A DNA stretch of 64,000 nt from Candidatus Rifleibacteriota bacterium (GTDB taxonomy: Bacteria > Muiribacteriota > Ozemobacteria > Ozemobacterales > Ozemobacteraceae), in assembly GCA_905236675.1 (NCBI GenBank), contig CAJOND010000010.1, forward strand, positions 1-64,000, in the 5' to 3' direction. Positions 1-7,097 of the stretch are shown in pieces; position 1 is the stretch's first letter, and the number at the start of each line of letters is the position of its first letter. Position numbers and translations under genes: made by a program. The notes under the pieces were generated by a model. The model was not told the DNA's origin. It did no database searches and saw only the letters and a program-made list of their open reading frames with translations.

Positions 1-44
1 TATAAGCATAAATACTGTAATTATATAAAAAAAGGCATTAAAAA

Positions 45-64
45 AGAGCCTCATAACAGGCTCT
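45..64 (-). terminator. hairpin terminator, T-run on the minus strand
   Basis: Six-base stem AGAGCC (45-50) and GGCTCT (59-64) around an 8-base loop. The A-run at 40-45 becomes a U-run for minus-strand transcripts, so it works best in that direction. It may also end a plus-strand gene lying left of the window. Confidence 0.5.
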
Positions 65-130
65 AATAAATAATTTCAGCTTAACTTAATGACATTGGGG
101 AAGAAGTTAGCATTGTTCCACTGAATCAGG

Positions 131-321
131 AAGATTAAAATTTTTATTGTAATTGTTGTTTTATGCAAACAAAGTGTGAGACGCTTCGCCGTGGGATGGC
201 AACTGACATTGCTTGTGTGATACAGCCCATAATCAATCACCAATAATATTTGCAAAAAACTCTTGGACATAATATAATGTCCAGGGAAGATTTTAAATTT
301 ATGTCCAAGAAGTAATGCCTG
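131..321 (+). promoter_or_regulatory. leader/operator region of the AlbA_2 gene, copy 1 of a repeat
   Basis: This stretch precedes the AlbA_2-type gene. Positions 131-270 match 1678-1817 without gaps, with about 8 differences in 140 bases. The right part holds TCTTGGACAT at 261-270, ATGTCC at 277-282 and ATGTCCAAGA at 301-310, forming nested inverted repeats that end 12 bases before the start codon. The left part could fold as RNA: GCCGT-GGG-ATGGC and GGCAA-CTGACA-TTGCT are alternative hairpins that share a GGC. I infer an operator plus a possible structured leader. Confidence 0.55.
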
Positions 322-1671
322 ATGAATATTGGAAAAGAAACCGAAACTATAGAATTTAAAAAAACAACTTCTGCAACAAAAGAGGGTATTATTTCTATTT
401 CTAGTATTTTAAACAAACATGGTAAAGGCACTTTGTATTTCGGTGTAAAAGATAACGGAGATGTTGTCGGGCAAGACATTGGCAAAGATACTTTGAGATT
501 TTTATCTAGAGATATAGCTAGAAATATTAATCCTGCTTGCTGGTATGAAATATCAACAAAACAGACTTCGGACAACAAAAGTTTTATCGAAGTTCAATTC
601 AACGGAAACAATGCTCCATATTCAGCTTTTGGTAAGTTTTATGAACGTTTTGCAGATGAAGATAAGGCTATTAGCGATTCTGAACTTGAAAAACTATTCA
701 AACTTAGGCAAAAAGACTATTCTTTATGGGAGCAAGAAATTTCGGATTCTTCAATTACAAATGTAGACAAAAAACTCTTAAAAGACTTAATTGATAAGGG
801 TAGGGAATCTGGTCGGATACGATATGAATTTAAAAATGCAAAAGTAATTCTGTCTAAATTAGGCTTAATCGCCAAAGATGATGAGCATCTAACAAATGCA
901 GGAAAATTCCTTTTTTCAAATGAAAGACCAATAATCCTTAAACTAGCAACTTTTGCGACTAATTCTAAGGAAACATTCACAAAACTCAATCATTTTGAAG
1001 GAAATATTTATGAGTGTGTTGATGAAGCGATTCAATATATTATTGATTCAATTTCTTGGAATGTAAAAATAGGTAGAACGGCTTCGAGAAACGAACAACC
1101 AGAAATTCCTATTCCTGCCATTCGTGAAATTGTTATCAATGCTTTTGCTCACGGCGATTATAATTCTAATACAACTTTTGAAATAAATATTTTTAAAAAT
1201 AAAGTGACTATATATAGTCCTGGACATTTTCCCTTGGGTTATACCCCTGAAGATTTCGCCAAAAAGGCTGAACAACCTGTAATGCTCAATCCTAAGATAG
1301 TAAATGTTTTATTTAAAACTGCGTTGATAGAATCTTTTGGAACAGGTTTTGAAAGGACATTTAAAGAATGTAAAAAAGCTGGAGTGAAATATAGTTATGA
1401 AAATACCAAATCTGGCTTTAGGTTTACATTTATGAGACCTCTTGGACATAATAATGTCCAAGACATAGATAAAAAAATGTCCAAGACGGAATCGGCAGTA
1501 TTTGCTGCTATAAAAGCCGATACCAGTATAACAGCAAAGAAGATAGCTGAAAAAATTGGTAAATCTGAAAAAACAGTTTATAGAGCCATAAGAGTTCTTC
1601 GAGAAAATCACTACATTGTTAGAAAAGGAAACGATTTCGATGGAATTTGGATAATTAACAATATAGATTGA
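322..1671 (+). CDS. AlbA_2 / HATPase_c_4 DNA-binding regulator with C-terminal winged helix
   Basis: 449 residues. The N-terminal part (about residues 5-110) has the AlbA_2 (Schlafen-like) pattern ETIEFKK, then HGKGTLYFGVKDNGDVVGQ. Residues about 262-375 match the RecG-like HATPase_c_4 region (IPIPAIREIVINAFAHGDY, later NPKIVNVLFKTALIESFGTG). Residues about 389-449 look like a winged helix-turn-helix (TAKKIAEKIGKSEKTVYRAI). The linker, about residues 374-388, is encoded by three copies of the CTTGGACAT/ATGTCCAAG motif (1441-1449, 1454-1462, 1477-1485), the same motif seen in the promoter. Members of this family are regulators or accessory genes of unclear role. The ribosome site before ATG 322 is weak. 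The gene lies in a decayed tandem duplication. Family assignment is firm; function is not. Confidence 0.85.
   Translation: MNIGKETETIEFKKTTSATKEGIISISSILNKHGKGTLYFGVKDNGDVVGQDIGKDTLRFLSRDIARNINPACWYEISTKQTSDNKSFIEVQFNGNNAPYSAFGKFYERFADEDKAISDSELEKLFKLRQKDYSLWEQEISDSSITNVDKKLLKDLIDKGRESGRIRYEFKNAKVILSKLGLIAKDDEHLTNAGKFLFSNERPIILKLATFATNSKETFTKLNHFEGNIYECVDEAIQYIIDSISWNVKIGRTASRNEQPEIPIPAIREIVINAFAHGDYNSNTTFEINIFKNKVTIYSPGHFPLGYTPEDFAKKAEQPVMLNPKIVNVLFKTALIESFGTGFERTFKECKKAGVKYSYENTKSGFRFTFMRPLGHNNVQDIDKKMSKTESAVFAAIKADTSITAKKIAEKIGKSEKTVYRAIRVLRENHYIVRKGNDFDGIWIINNID
1441..1485 (+). repeat. operator-like motif cluster inside the coding linker
   Basis: CTTGGACAT at 1441-1449 is followed by ATGTCCAAG at 1454-1462 and again at 1477-1485. 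The first pair is a perfect inverted repeat with a 4-base spacer. The same nonamer arms flank the start of this gene at 262-270 and 301-309. Confidence 0.8.
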
Positions 1672-1677
1672 AGATAT

Positions 1678-1925
1678 AAGATTATAGTTTTTATTGTAAT
1701 TGTTGCTTTATGCAAACAAAGTGTGAGACGCTTCGCCGTGGGACGGCAACTGACATTGCCTGTGTGATACAGCCCATAATCACTCACCAATAATATTTGC
1801 AAAATACTTTTGGACATAATTAATGTCCATGGAAAAAATAAAAACTATGTCCAAAAGGTAAAGTTTGATTAATAAACGAACAGCCAAAAATACTACAAAA
1901 TGCTTTATGCATTAGTTTAATAGAA
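1678..1925 (+). pseudogene. relic of a second tandem copy of the AlbA_2 gene (leader plus deleted body)
   Basis: Positions 1678-1817 repeat 131-270 at about 94 percent identity, beginning seven bases after the stop of the intact gene, so the unit length is 1547 bases. The arms CTTTTGGACAT (1807-1817) and ATGTCCAAAAG (1847-1857) form an 11-base inverted repeat. The start codon has become ATT (TGATTAAT against TGATGAAT), and the body jumps to AAACGAACAGCC at 1874-1885, which matches the intact gene near 1090-1100. A shorter stretch near 1900 resembles the gene around 1311-1332. The copy is clearly non-functional as a gene, but its operator arms survive. Confidence 0.65.
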
Positions 1926-2087
1926 TGAGATTATCCTATTTCTCTTCTTGGTATTGGTTTGCTTTGCAAAACTTTGTTGCTCAACAATTATAGTTATAGC
2001 ACTGACAATAAAAAGTTAAAACAATCCCCCTTTATCCCTCATCTCTTATCTCTTTTCTCTTGCGATAAAATAAGATATATAAATATC
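1926..2087. other. intergenic stretch without a recognisable gene
   Basis: Between the AlbA_2 relic and the next gene I see no supported gene. A pyrimidine-rich low-complexity run on the plus strand (2028-2062, purine-rich on the minus strand) precedes a long A/T hairpin. Confidence 0.5.
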
Positions 2088-2099
2088 TTATTTTATTGC
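2062..2099 (-). terminator. long A/T hairpin overlapping the stop codon of the AAA/PD-(D/E)XK gene
   Basis: AAAATAAGATAT (2067-2078) pairs with ATATCTTATTTT (2083-2094) and extends outward to GC/GC. The right arm contains the last codons and stop of the minus-strand gene. There is no clear U-run after it, so it may stabilise the 3' end rather than be a classical terminator. Confidence 0.4.
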
Positions 2100-3788
2100 G
2101 ACTCGGCAGCGTTTCTTATAGCAGGCAATAACAAATTTTCTGACAACATAAGCGTCTTCGTCATCGAAGATTTTGATGTATCTGTTATTTTCGATTTGCT
2201 TCATACCTTCATCAAGAGCTTCTTGAAACTTCTTGGGGCTTTCAGCGTATTTTAGTTCTATGATTATGCCTATACTGTAATTACGTGTATACAAAATTAA
2301 ATCAGGATAGCCATCGCCAGATTCTCTGTTTGATTCGACAACAAGTCCCTTATTGTTTGGAGTTAGCAGACCGATAAGAAGACCCTGGTAGAAATTTTCT
2401 TTGTAATCTTTTCGTGCCATACTGTCTCTTACACTGATAGACTGGGCAAGTATTTCGGTTAGAGCTTTTTCGACCTTTTCAGCATCACCTTCGTAGAGTC
2501 CGTCATAAAGATTATTCAATAAAGGTTGTTTTTCTCTGAATGATTCTTTGAGCCATTCCATAATCTGTTGTTCATATAAAATTCTTATTTCTCTGTTTGG
2601 AATTCTTAGCTGGAAATCTGTAGAACTGGTTCTTCCTACGCTTGTAAGATAACCAGTGCAGAAAAGCACACTCCAGATGTTTTCATTGGTTTTATATAAG
2701 TCCTGATAAGTCAGCTCTTGTTTAATTTTCTTAGAAATGACACCACCAGCCACAAGTTCTTCCAGTTCCTGTTTTATTGAATCATCAGCATTTTCTAACA
2801 TTTTCCTGACTATGCTGTTTCCACTGGTGTTAGCCCAGTATGCCCTTGGAAAAATGTCTATTTTTTCTCTTAAATCACTGCAAAAGAGTATAATATCCCA
2901 AGGACAGTAGACATCTTTGTTTCCGATTCTATATCCGTCATACCATTTTTTTGCGTCGTCTAGTCTTGCAGAAATATCATAATAATCAAACATTTCTTTT
3001 ACTTCTTCTTCAGTGAATCCGAAATAATCGTTAGCTAGTTCATCAGCAACAGAGAAGACCTGAAAATTATTCATTCCTGTGAAAATGCTTTCCTTAGAAA
3101 TTCTCAAGCAGCCAGTAAGAATAGCCATTTCCAAATAAGGATTGGTTTTGAAAGCATTATTGAACATTCCCCTTATAAGAGAAATCATTTCATTGAAATA
3201 GCCGTTATTTTCTGCTTTATCTAAGGGAACGTCGTATTCGTCTATTATGAAAACTGTCTTTTTGCCGTAATGTTTGTATATTAGTTCGGAAAGAAATCTA
3301 AGGCTTTTGGTAATTAAATCGTTTTGTTTTTCTTTATCGTATTTTTCTATATCTTTAAGTTTTTTATATATTTCCTTCTCTTCATCATTTAATTTTTCAC
3401 TGTTAGATAAGTCCCTAAAAGAAAGTATAGCATCAAGAACTAGACCCATAAGATGAAGTCTTGCCGATTCAAAATTGTTTCCTTCAACCCCTTTAAGAGT
3501 CATAAAAATAGTAGGGAACTTGTTTTGCCATTCTTCACAAAGAACTTTGTTTTTCGATATTTTCAAACCATTGAATAATTTGGGATTGCCTCCGATTCTG
3601 AAAAACTCGTAAAGCATGGTCATGTTAAGAGTCTTACCAAAACGTCTAGGGCGGGTGAAAAGATTTACGTCACCTTTTTTTTCTTTCAGATATTCTATTA
3701 ACCCTGTTTTATCAACATAGTAAGATTTGTCGTTTATTAGCTTTTCAAAAATATCGGTTCCTATTGGCAATGGCTTTTTGTTAGACAT
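2088..3788 (-). CDS. AAA-ATPase-like protein with C-terminal PD-(D/E)XK nuclease-like domain
   Basis: 566 residues, the usual size for this family (AAA-ATPase_like plus PDDEXK_9). The N-terminus carries the family motif around residues 44-53 (LFTRPRRFGKT, a P-loop variant). A Walker B-like FIIDEYD follows near residue 180. The C-terminal region has GDGYPDLIL and IIIELKYAES, matching the D and E-x-K positions of the PD-(D/E)XK fold. These genes are often multicopy and patchily distributed, and their role is unknown. A C-terminal fragment of a relative is present at 6865-6984. The start is the first ATG, with a modest GGGAAC ribosome site. Confidence 0.85.
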   Translation of the reverse strand: MSNKKPLPIGTDIFEKLINDKSYYVDKTGLIEYLKEKKGDVNLFTRPRRFGKTLNMTMLYEFFRIGGNPKLFNGLKISKNKVLCEEWQNKFPTIFMTLKGVEGNNFESARLHLMGLVLDAILSFRDLSNSEKLNDEEKEIYKKLKDIEKYDKEKQNDLITKSLRFLSELIYKHYGKKTVFIIDEYDVPLDKAENNGYFNEMISLIRGMFNNAFKTNPYLEMAILTGCLRISKESIFTGMNNFQVFSVADELANDYFGFTEEEVKEMFDYYDISARLDDAKKWYDGYRIGNKDVYCPWDIILFCSDLREKIDIFPRAYWANTSGNSIVRKMLENADDSIKQELEELVAGGVISKKIKQELTYQDLYKTNENIWSVLFCTGYLTSVGRTSSTDFQLRIPNREIRILYEQQIMEWLKESFREKQPLLNNLYDGLYEGDAEKVEKALTEILAQSISVRDSMARKDYKENFYQGLLIGLLTPNNKGLVVESNRESGDGYPDLILYTRNYSIGIIIELKYAESPKKFQEALDEGMKQIENNRYIKIFDDEDAYVVRKFVIACYKKRCRVAIK

Positions 3789-3840
3789 GTTTTTGTTCCC
3801 TGTATGTTTTATAGATTAATTTTAAACTGAAATAATCATT

Positions 3841-3940
3841 TTAGCAAGCTTTGCAATTATCCCAAATTCCATAGAGCCGTAGGTTCTCAAACTTTTGCCC
3901 TCCTTCTTTCAGTTCTCTTGTTTCCAAATAAAGTTTTATC
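3841..3940 (-). pseudogene. possible short gene remnant, unknown family
   Basis: On the minus strand this reads open for about 33 codons, ending KFENLRLYGIWDNCKAC then stop at 3841-3843. The reading stops matching anything where the AlbA_2 repeat begins near 3941. There is no start or ribosome site, and I do not recognise the protein. It may be the 3' end of a gene cut by the repeat, or chance. Confidence 0.25.
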
Positions 3941-4085
3941 CATAATCAATCACCAATAATATTTACAAAAACTCTTGGACATAAAAAATGTCCATGGAAA
4001 ATTTAAAAAATATGTCCAAGAGGTAAAGTTTGATTAAGAAACGAACAGTCAGAAATTAATTTCCAAGACATATACAAAAAATAAA
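3941..4085 (+). pseudogene. relic of a third copy of the AlbA_2 gene
   Basis: Positions 3941-3982 repeat the end of the leader (CATAATCAATCACCAATAA). The arms CTCTTGGACAT (3972-3982) and ATGTCCAAGAG (4012-4022) are perfect inverted repeats. Positions 4037-4057 match the intact gene at 1087-1107 in 19 of 21 bases, and 4058-4080 resemble 1453-1475 of its linker. The fragments are colinear with the intact gene, so this is an internally deleted copy. It shares its first deletion junction with the relic at 1678-1925. Confidence 0.6.
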
Positions 4086-4117
4086 GTAAAGAAAACAAAA
4101 TATTTAATATTATAAAA

Positions 4118-4150
4118 AACAAAAGGTCATTCTTGAAATGACCTTTTGTT
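4118..4150. terminator. strong hairpin upstream of the glycine-rich operon
   Basis: Fourteen-base perfect stem AACAAAAGGTCATT (4118-4131) / AATGACCTTTTGTT (4137-4150) with a 5-base loop. Its right arm runs into the -35 element of the promoter below, so it probably insulates the operon from upstream reading. Confidence 0.65.
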
Positions 4151-4174
4151 ATAATAAGTTAGATATAGTATTAT
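4146..4174 (+). promoter_or_regulatory. sigma-70 type promoter of the glycine-rich two-gene operon
   Basis: TTGTTA at 4146-4151, 17-base spacer, TATTAT at 4169-4174, then the ribosome site AGGAGCGA at 4191 and ATG at 4203. The -35 overlaps the end of the preceding hairpin. Confidence 0.6.
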
Positions 4175-4202
4175 AGTTTATAAATAAATTAGGAGCGAGA
4201 AA

Positions 4203-5297
4203 ATGTCTGTAATGGTGACTTTGGCTATTATCGGTATTGTGGGCGGGGCTGCTGATGGACTTCGAAGGGCATATAATTCCTATTGTAATAATAGCGAAGC
4301 TGAACGTCTGCATGATGAAGGCAAAAGAAGTTACGAAGAAGCTGTTGCAGCTTTTCAAACTCAAATGGAAAATACTAAAAAATCTTTGGAAACTTTGGGT
4401 GAGCTTAAGCTTAATATATGGGCCAATGATCTTAACGAATTCCAGAGAATTTTCAAAGATTTTAAGAACGTTGAACTTAAAGAAGTTGATTATGCCAAAG
4501 GGTTAGGTATCAATATTCAAAATGTTGACGAAATAAAAGAAATAGAAATTTCTGCTTTGAACGCTTCTGAAATATTAGGGGCTGGTATAGCTTCTTTAAC
4601 TACTGGAGCATTAGCTGGAGTAGGGGCCTATGCTGGTGCTATGGGGTTAGCTTATGCTTCAACAGGAACAGCTATTGCAACTTTGCATGGTGTTGCTGCT
4701 ACTAATGCTACTTTAGCTTGGTTTGGCGGAGGTGCTTTGGCTGCTGGTGGTGGGGGAATTGCATTAGGTACCGTAGTTCTGGGCGGAATAGTTGTTGCTC
4801 CCGCATTGTTTGCTGCGGGATTTATATTAGAGAGAAACTCCGAAGCTAATCTTGCAAAAGCAAAAGAAGATTATGCTAAAAATATAGATAAAGTAAAAGA
4901 AGTTGAATTTATAGTAAACTTTATGCGTGAGGTCGAGCTGCTTTCTAACGAATTTATCGAATTTCTTAAAAAATATAGAGAAAGATTTCAAATAGCTTTG
5001 AAATCTTTAAGAAATATAAGAGACGAAGAATTGACAAAAAGATCCTTTATTAAGAATATGTTAATTAAAACAGGATTAGCTTCTGATAAAATTGATTATA
5101 AGTCTCTTAAAATGAAGCAGCAGGAAGAAATACATATTACCGTATTGATGGCTATCTTATTGCATGAATTAATGAAAATGCCATTGTTGAACAATAAACA
5201 GATTGGTGAAGGAGATAATATGGAAGAAAAATCAGAAATCAATCTAGAAGCGCAAAAAAAACTGACAGAAGGGAAGAATTTCCTGGAAAATGTTTGA
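4203..5297 (+). CDS. glycine-rich hydrophobic protein flanked by coiled coils, unknown function
   Basis: 364 residues. A short hydrophobic N-terminus is followed by a charged helical region (about 20-115), then a long glycine/alanine-rich hydrophobic block (about 117-209, including ATNATLAWFGGGALAAGGGG), and a second charged helical region. The block resembles one I recall from unnamed bacterial proteins of accessory regions; I know no assigned function. It could insert in or associate with membranes as a glycine zipper. The start has an excellent AGGAGCGA site. Its end overlaps the next gene by 8 bases, so the two are translationally coupled. The nearby regulator relics and nuclease relic suggest a defence or conflict role, which is inference. 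Confidence 0.6.
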   Translation: MSVMVTLAIIGIVGGAADGLRRAYNSYCNNSEAERLHDEGKRSYEEAVAAFQTQMENTKKSLETLGELKLNIWANDLNEFQRIFKDFKNVELKEVDYAKGLGINIQNVDEIKEIEISALNASEILGAGIASLTTGALAGVGAYAGAMGLAYASTGTAIATLHGVAATNATLAWFGGGALAAGGGGIALGTVVLGGIVVAPALFAAGFILERNSEANLAKAKEDYAKNIDKVKEVEFIVNFMREVELLSNEFIEFLKKYRERFQIALKSLRNIRDEELTKRSFIKNMLIKTGLASDKIDYKSLKMKQQEEIHITVLMAILLHELMKMPLLNNKQIGEGDNMEEKSEINLEAQKKLTEGKNFLENV

Positions 5298-6813
5298 GTT
5301 TATAAAAAAAATATTTGCTAATAAATCTAGCAAGGAAGAAATAAAAAATCGAGAAGCTTTGGCTAAAGATATTGCTGGAACAATCGGAATATTAACTGGG
5401 AATGAGATGTCTAGAAATAGTCAGCTTGCAACTGACACAATGACAGAAGGGATGAAATTATTTCTGAAAGAAGCTGATAGAGTTATAAATGTAGATGTAG
5501 CACAATCAAAAGGTAACCTTTTTGAATACATTGAAGCTGCTAAATTTAATGTTGCTTCAGCTAAAATAGGTTCTGATATAAGAGCAGTAGTTACAGCTTC
5601 AAATAAAGGCACAAATATTTATTATAATCCACATTCTCCAGCAGATATTTTGCTTACTAAAAACGACAAAATAATTCAAGAAATACAGGCAAAAGCGGGA
5701 ACAAATGCTAAAAATCTAGTTTTTGAGCATACTGGTTTTAGAAACGGTGAAATTGGTAAGTATGATGGTATGGCTAGGCTTATTCCAAAAGACGCTGATG
5801 ATAAAATGCTTGAAGAGGCTAGGAATTTTGCAAAAGCAAAATCAGAAGTAGGTTTAGATAATTCAAAACATTATAAAGATGTTTATGAAAACCTTGAAAA
5901 CAAGTTGAAAACCAAAGATGGTAAAATTTCATCTGAAGGGACTTCTATTGACGAGTTGAAAAAAGCTAAAGAGAATCCGGAAGCCTATGCCAAAGATTTG
6001 CAGCAAAAACAATTAGGTGCTGAAATAACTGATACTGCAGCAAATATGGCTATTGCTTCCGCAATTACAACAGGAATAGTTTCTTCTGCAAAAAATATTT
6101 ACGAAGTTGTCTGTGATGGAAAAGAGCTTGATAAAGCTTTAAAAGAAATTGGAATAAATACAGCAAAAGGTGCTGCCCGAGGTGGGGTTACTGGGGCTGT
6201 TTCAGCTAGCATCAGATATTTCGGAAATATTAATGAGATTACTGGTTTAAAAGATTCTTGCGTTACTACTGTAATAGCTGGTGGATTGGTTGATTGCGGG
6301 GTTGCTTTATGGGCTTATGCTAATAACGAGATAGATTCAGCTGAATTGAAGAATAATATTATAGATTCGTCTGTAAAAGGTGTTTCCACGATTATACTTA
6401 CAAAAGCAATAGGAACCGTTGTCGGAACTGCTACTGGAGCATTATTACCTATGGTAATTTTTACTGCAGCTTCTTGTGCATTGGCTTCAGGGCGTGAAAT
6501 AATTAAAAAGGCAAATCTGGCAAAAGCTCAATCTGAAAAAATTGAAGCTATAGTTAAGCAAATGACTGCTTTAAAAGAAGAATATAGAAAAGAACTGCTA
6601 GATAAATTAAAAGCTTATGAAGCAGAGCAAATTAGCCTATTAAACAGAATAATTAATAATATTGATGATAATCTTATTAATGGGAATAATTACGAATTAG
6701 CCACTAAAACTATAGGTAGCTTGGCTAATCAAATGGGCATTTCATTAAAGTATCAATCTAAAATTGAATTTGATAAGTTTATGCAATCAAATGAAACGCT
6801 GATTTTAGATTGA
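5290..6813 (+). CDS. possible PD-(D/E)XK nuclease fused to a glycine/alanine-rich hydrophobic domain
   Basis: 507 residues, overlapping the upstream gene by 8 bases. Residues about 75-140 show GNLFEYIEAAKFN, then SPADILLTKNDKIIQEIQAK, a spacing of E, D and E-x-K that fits a PD-(D/E)XK-like core. The following YDGMARLIPKDADDKMLEEA resembles the helix after such cores in accessory toxin/nuclease-like proteins. Residues about 248-425 are rich in Ala/Gly/Ile with several hydrophobic stretches (GAARGGVTGAVSASIRYF; IGTVVGTATGALLPMVIFTA), followed by a charged helical tail. I infer an effector nuclease held by a hydrophobic module shared in style with its partner. The nuclease call rests on motif reading only. 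Confidence 0.5.
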   Translation: MFEFIKKIFANKSSKEEIKNREALAKDIAGTIGILTGNEMSRNSQLATDTMTEGMKLFLKEADRVINVDVAQSKGNLFEYIEAAKFNVASAKIGSDIRAVVTASNKGTNIYYNPHSPADILLTKNDKIIQEIQAKAGTNAKNLVFEHTGFRNGEIGKYDGMARLIPKDADDKMLEEARNFAKAKSEVGLDNSKHYKDVYENLENKLKTKDGKISSEGTSIDELKKAKENPEAYAKDLQQKQLGAEITDTAANMAIASAITTGIVSSAKNIYEVVCDGKELDKALKEIGINTAKGAARGGVTGAVSASIRYFGNINEITGLKDSCVTTVIAGGLVDCGVALWAYANNEIDSAELKNNIIDSSVKGVSTIILTKAIGTVVGTATGALLPMVIFTAASCALASGREIIKKANLAKAQSEKIEAIVKQMTALKEEYRKELLDKLKAYEAEQISLLNRIINNIDDNLINGNNYELATKTIGSLANQMGISLKYQSKIEFDKFMQSNETLILD

Positions 6814-6864
6814 TACAAGAATATTAAAGTTTTTATTGAAGTTGGTTTTTGTTGGGAAGCATCT

Positions 6865-6984
6865 TCAATACTTTTTCACTGAATTTAAATAGGGGTTGTA
6901 GTATTCTTTGTTAATAATCTGGTCTAGAGCTACTTCTGCCGATTTTTCAAGCTTGAATTCAAAGATGTAAATATTTGTTTTCAG
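6865..6984 (-). pseudogene. 3' remnant of an AAA-ATPase-like/PD-(D/E)XK family gene
   Basis: The minus strand reads KTNIYIFEFKLEKSAEVALD, then QIINKEYYNPYLNSVKKY and a stop at 6865-6867. This matches the typical C-terminal nuclease strand and helix of the PDDEXK_9 family (the E-F-K-L with A-E-x-A-L-x-Q-I pattern). No upstream domain remains and the sbcD promoter region follows. It is the truncated end of a relative of the gene at 2088-3788, not a working gene. Confidence 0.7.
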
Positions 6985-7097
6985 AAAAAAATAATATAAA
7001 AATTTTTGAACAGTAATATTTTTACAAACTTTATTATGGTAAATAAAACCTTATCGTTTTATAGTTAAACATAATTAATTTAAGGAAGGTTGTAAAA

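Noticed and set aside
76-270. Minus-strand 64-residue frame that resembles another at 1611-1817 (both read MSKS.LQILLV.DYGLYH)
   Set aside because: The similarity comes from the duplicated leader DNA. The five changes in the shared part are non-synonymous, there is no ribosome site, and the substitutions fit plus-strand RNA stems better than a protein.
2088-3788. Calling the AAA/PD-(D/E)XK gene a restriction enzyme
   Set aside because: The family has nuclease-like and ATPase-like parts, but no methyltransferase or specificity partner is nearby and no restriction activity is established for it.
131-4085. CRISPR array
   Set aside because: The repeated units are three long unequal copies with gene remnants between them, not short regular repeats with unique spacers, and no cas genes are seen.
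1-7097. Insertion sequence or transposon
   Set aside because: No transposase or integrase frame; the repeats are explained by tandem gene duplication and decay, although MITE-like behaviour of the relics cannot be excluded.
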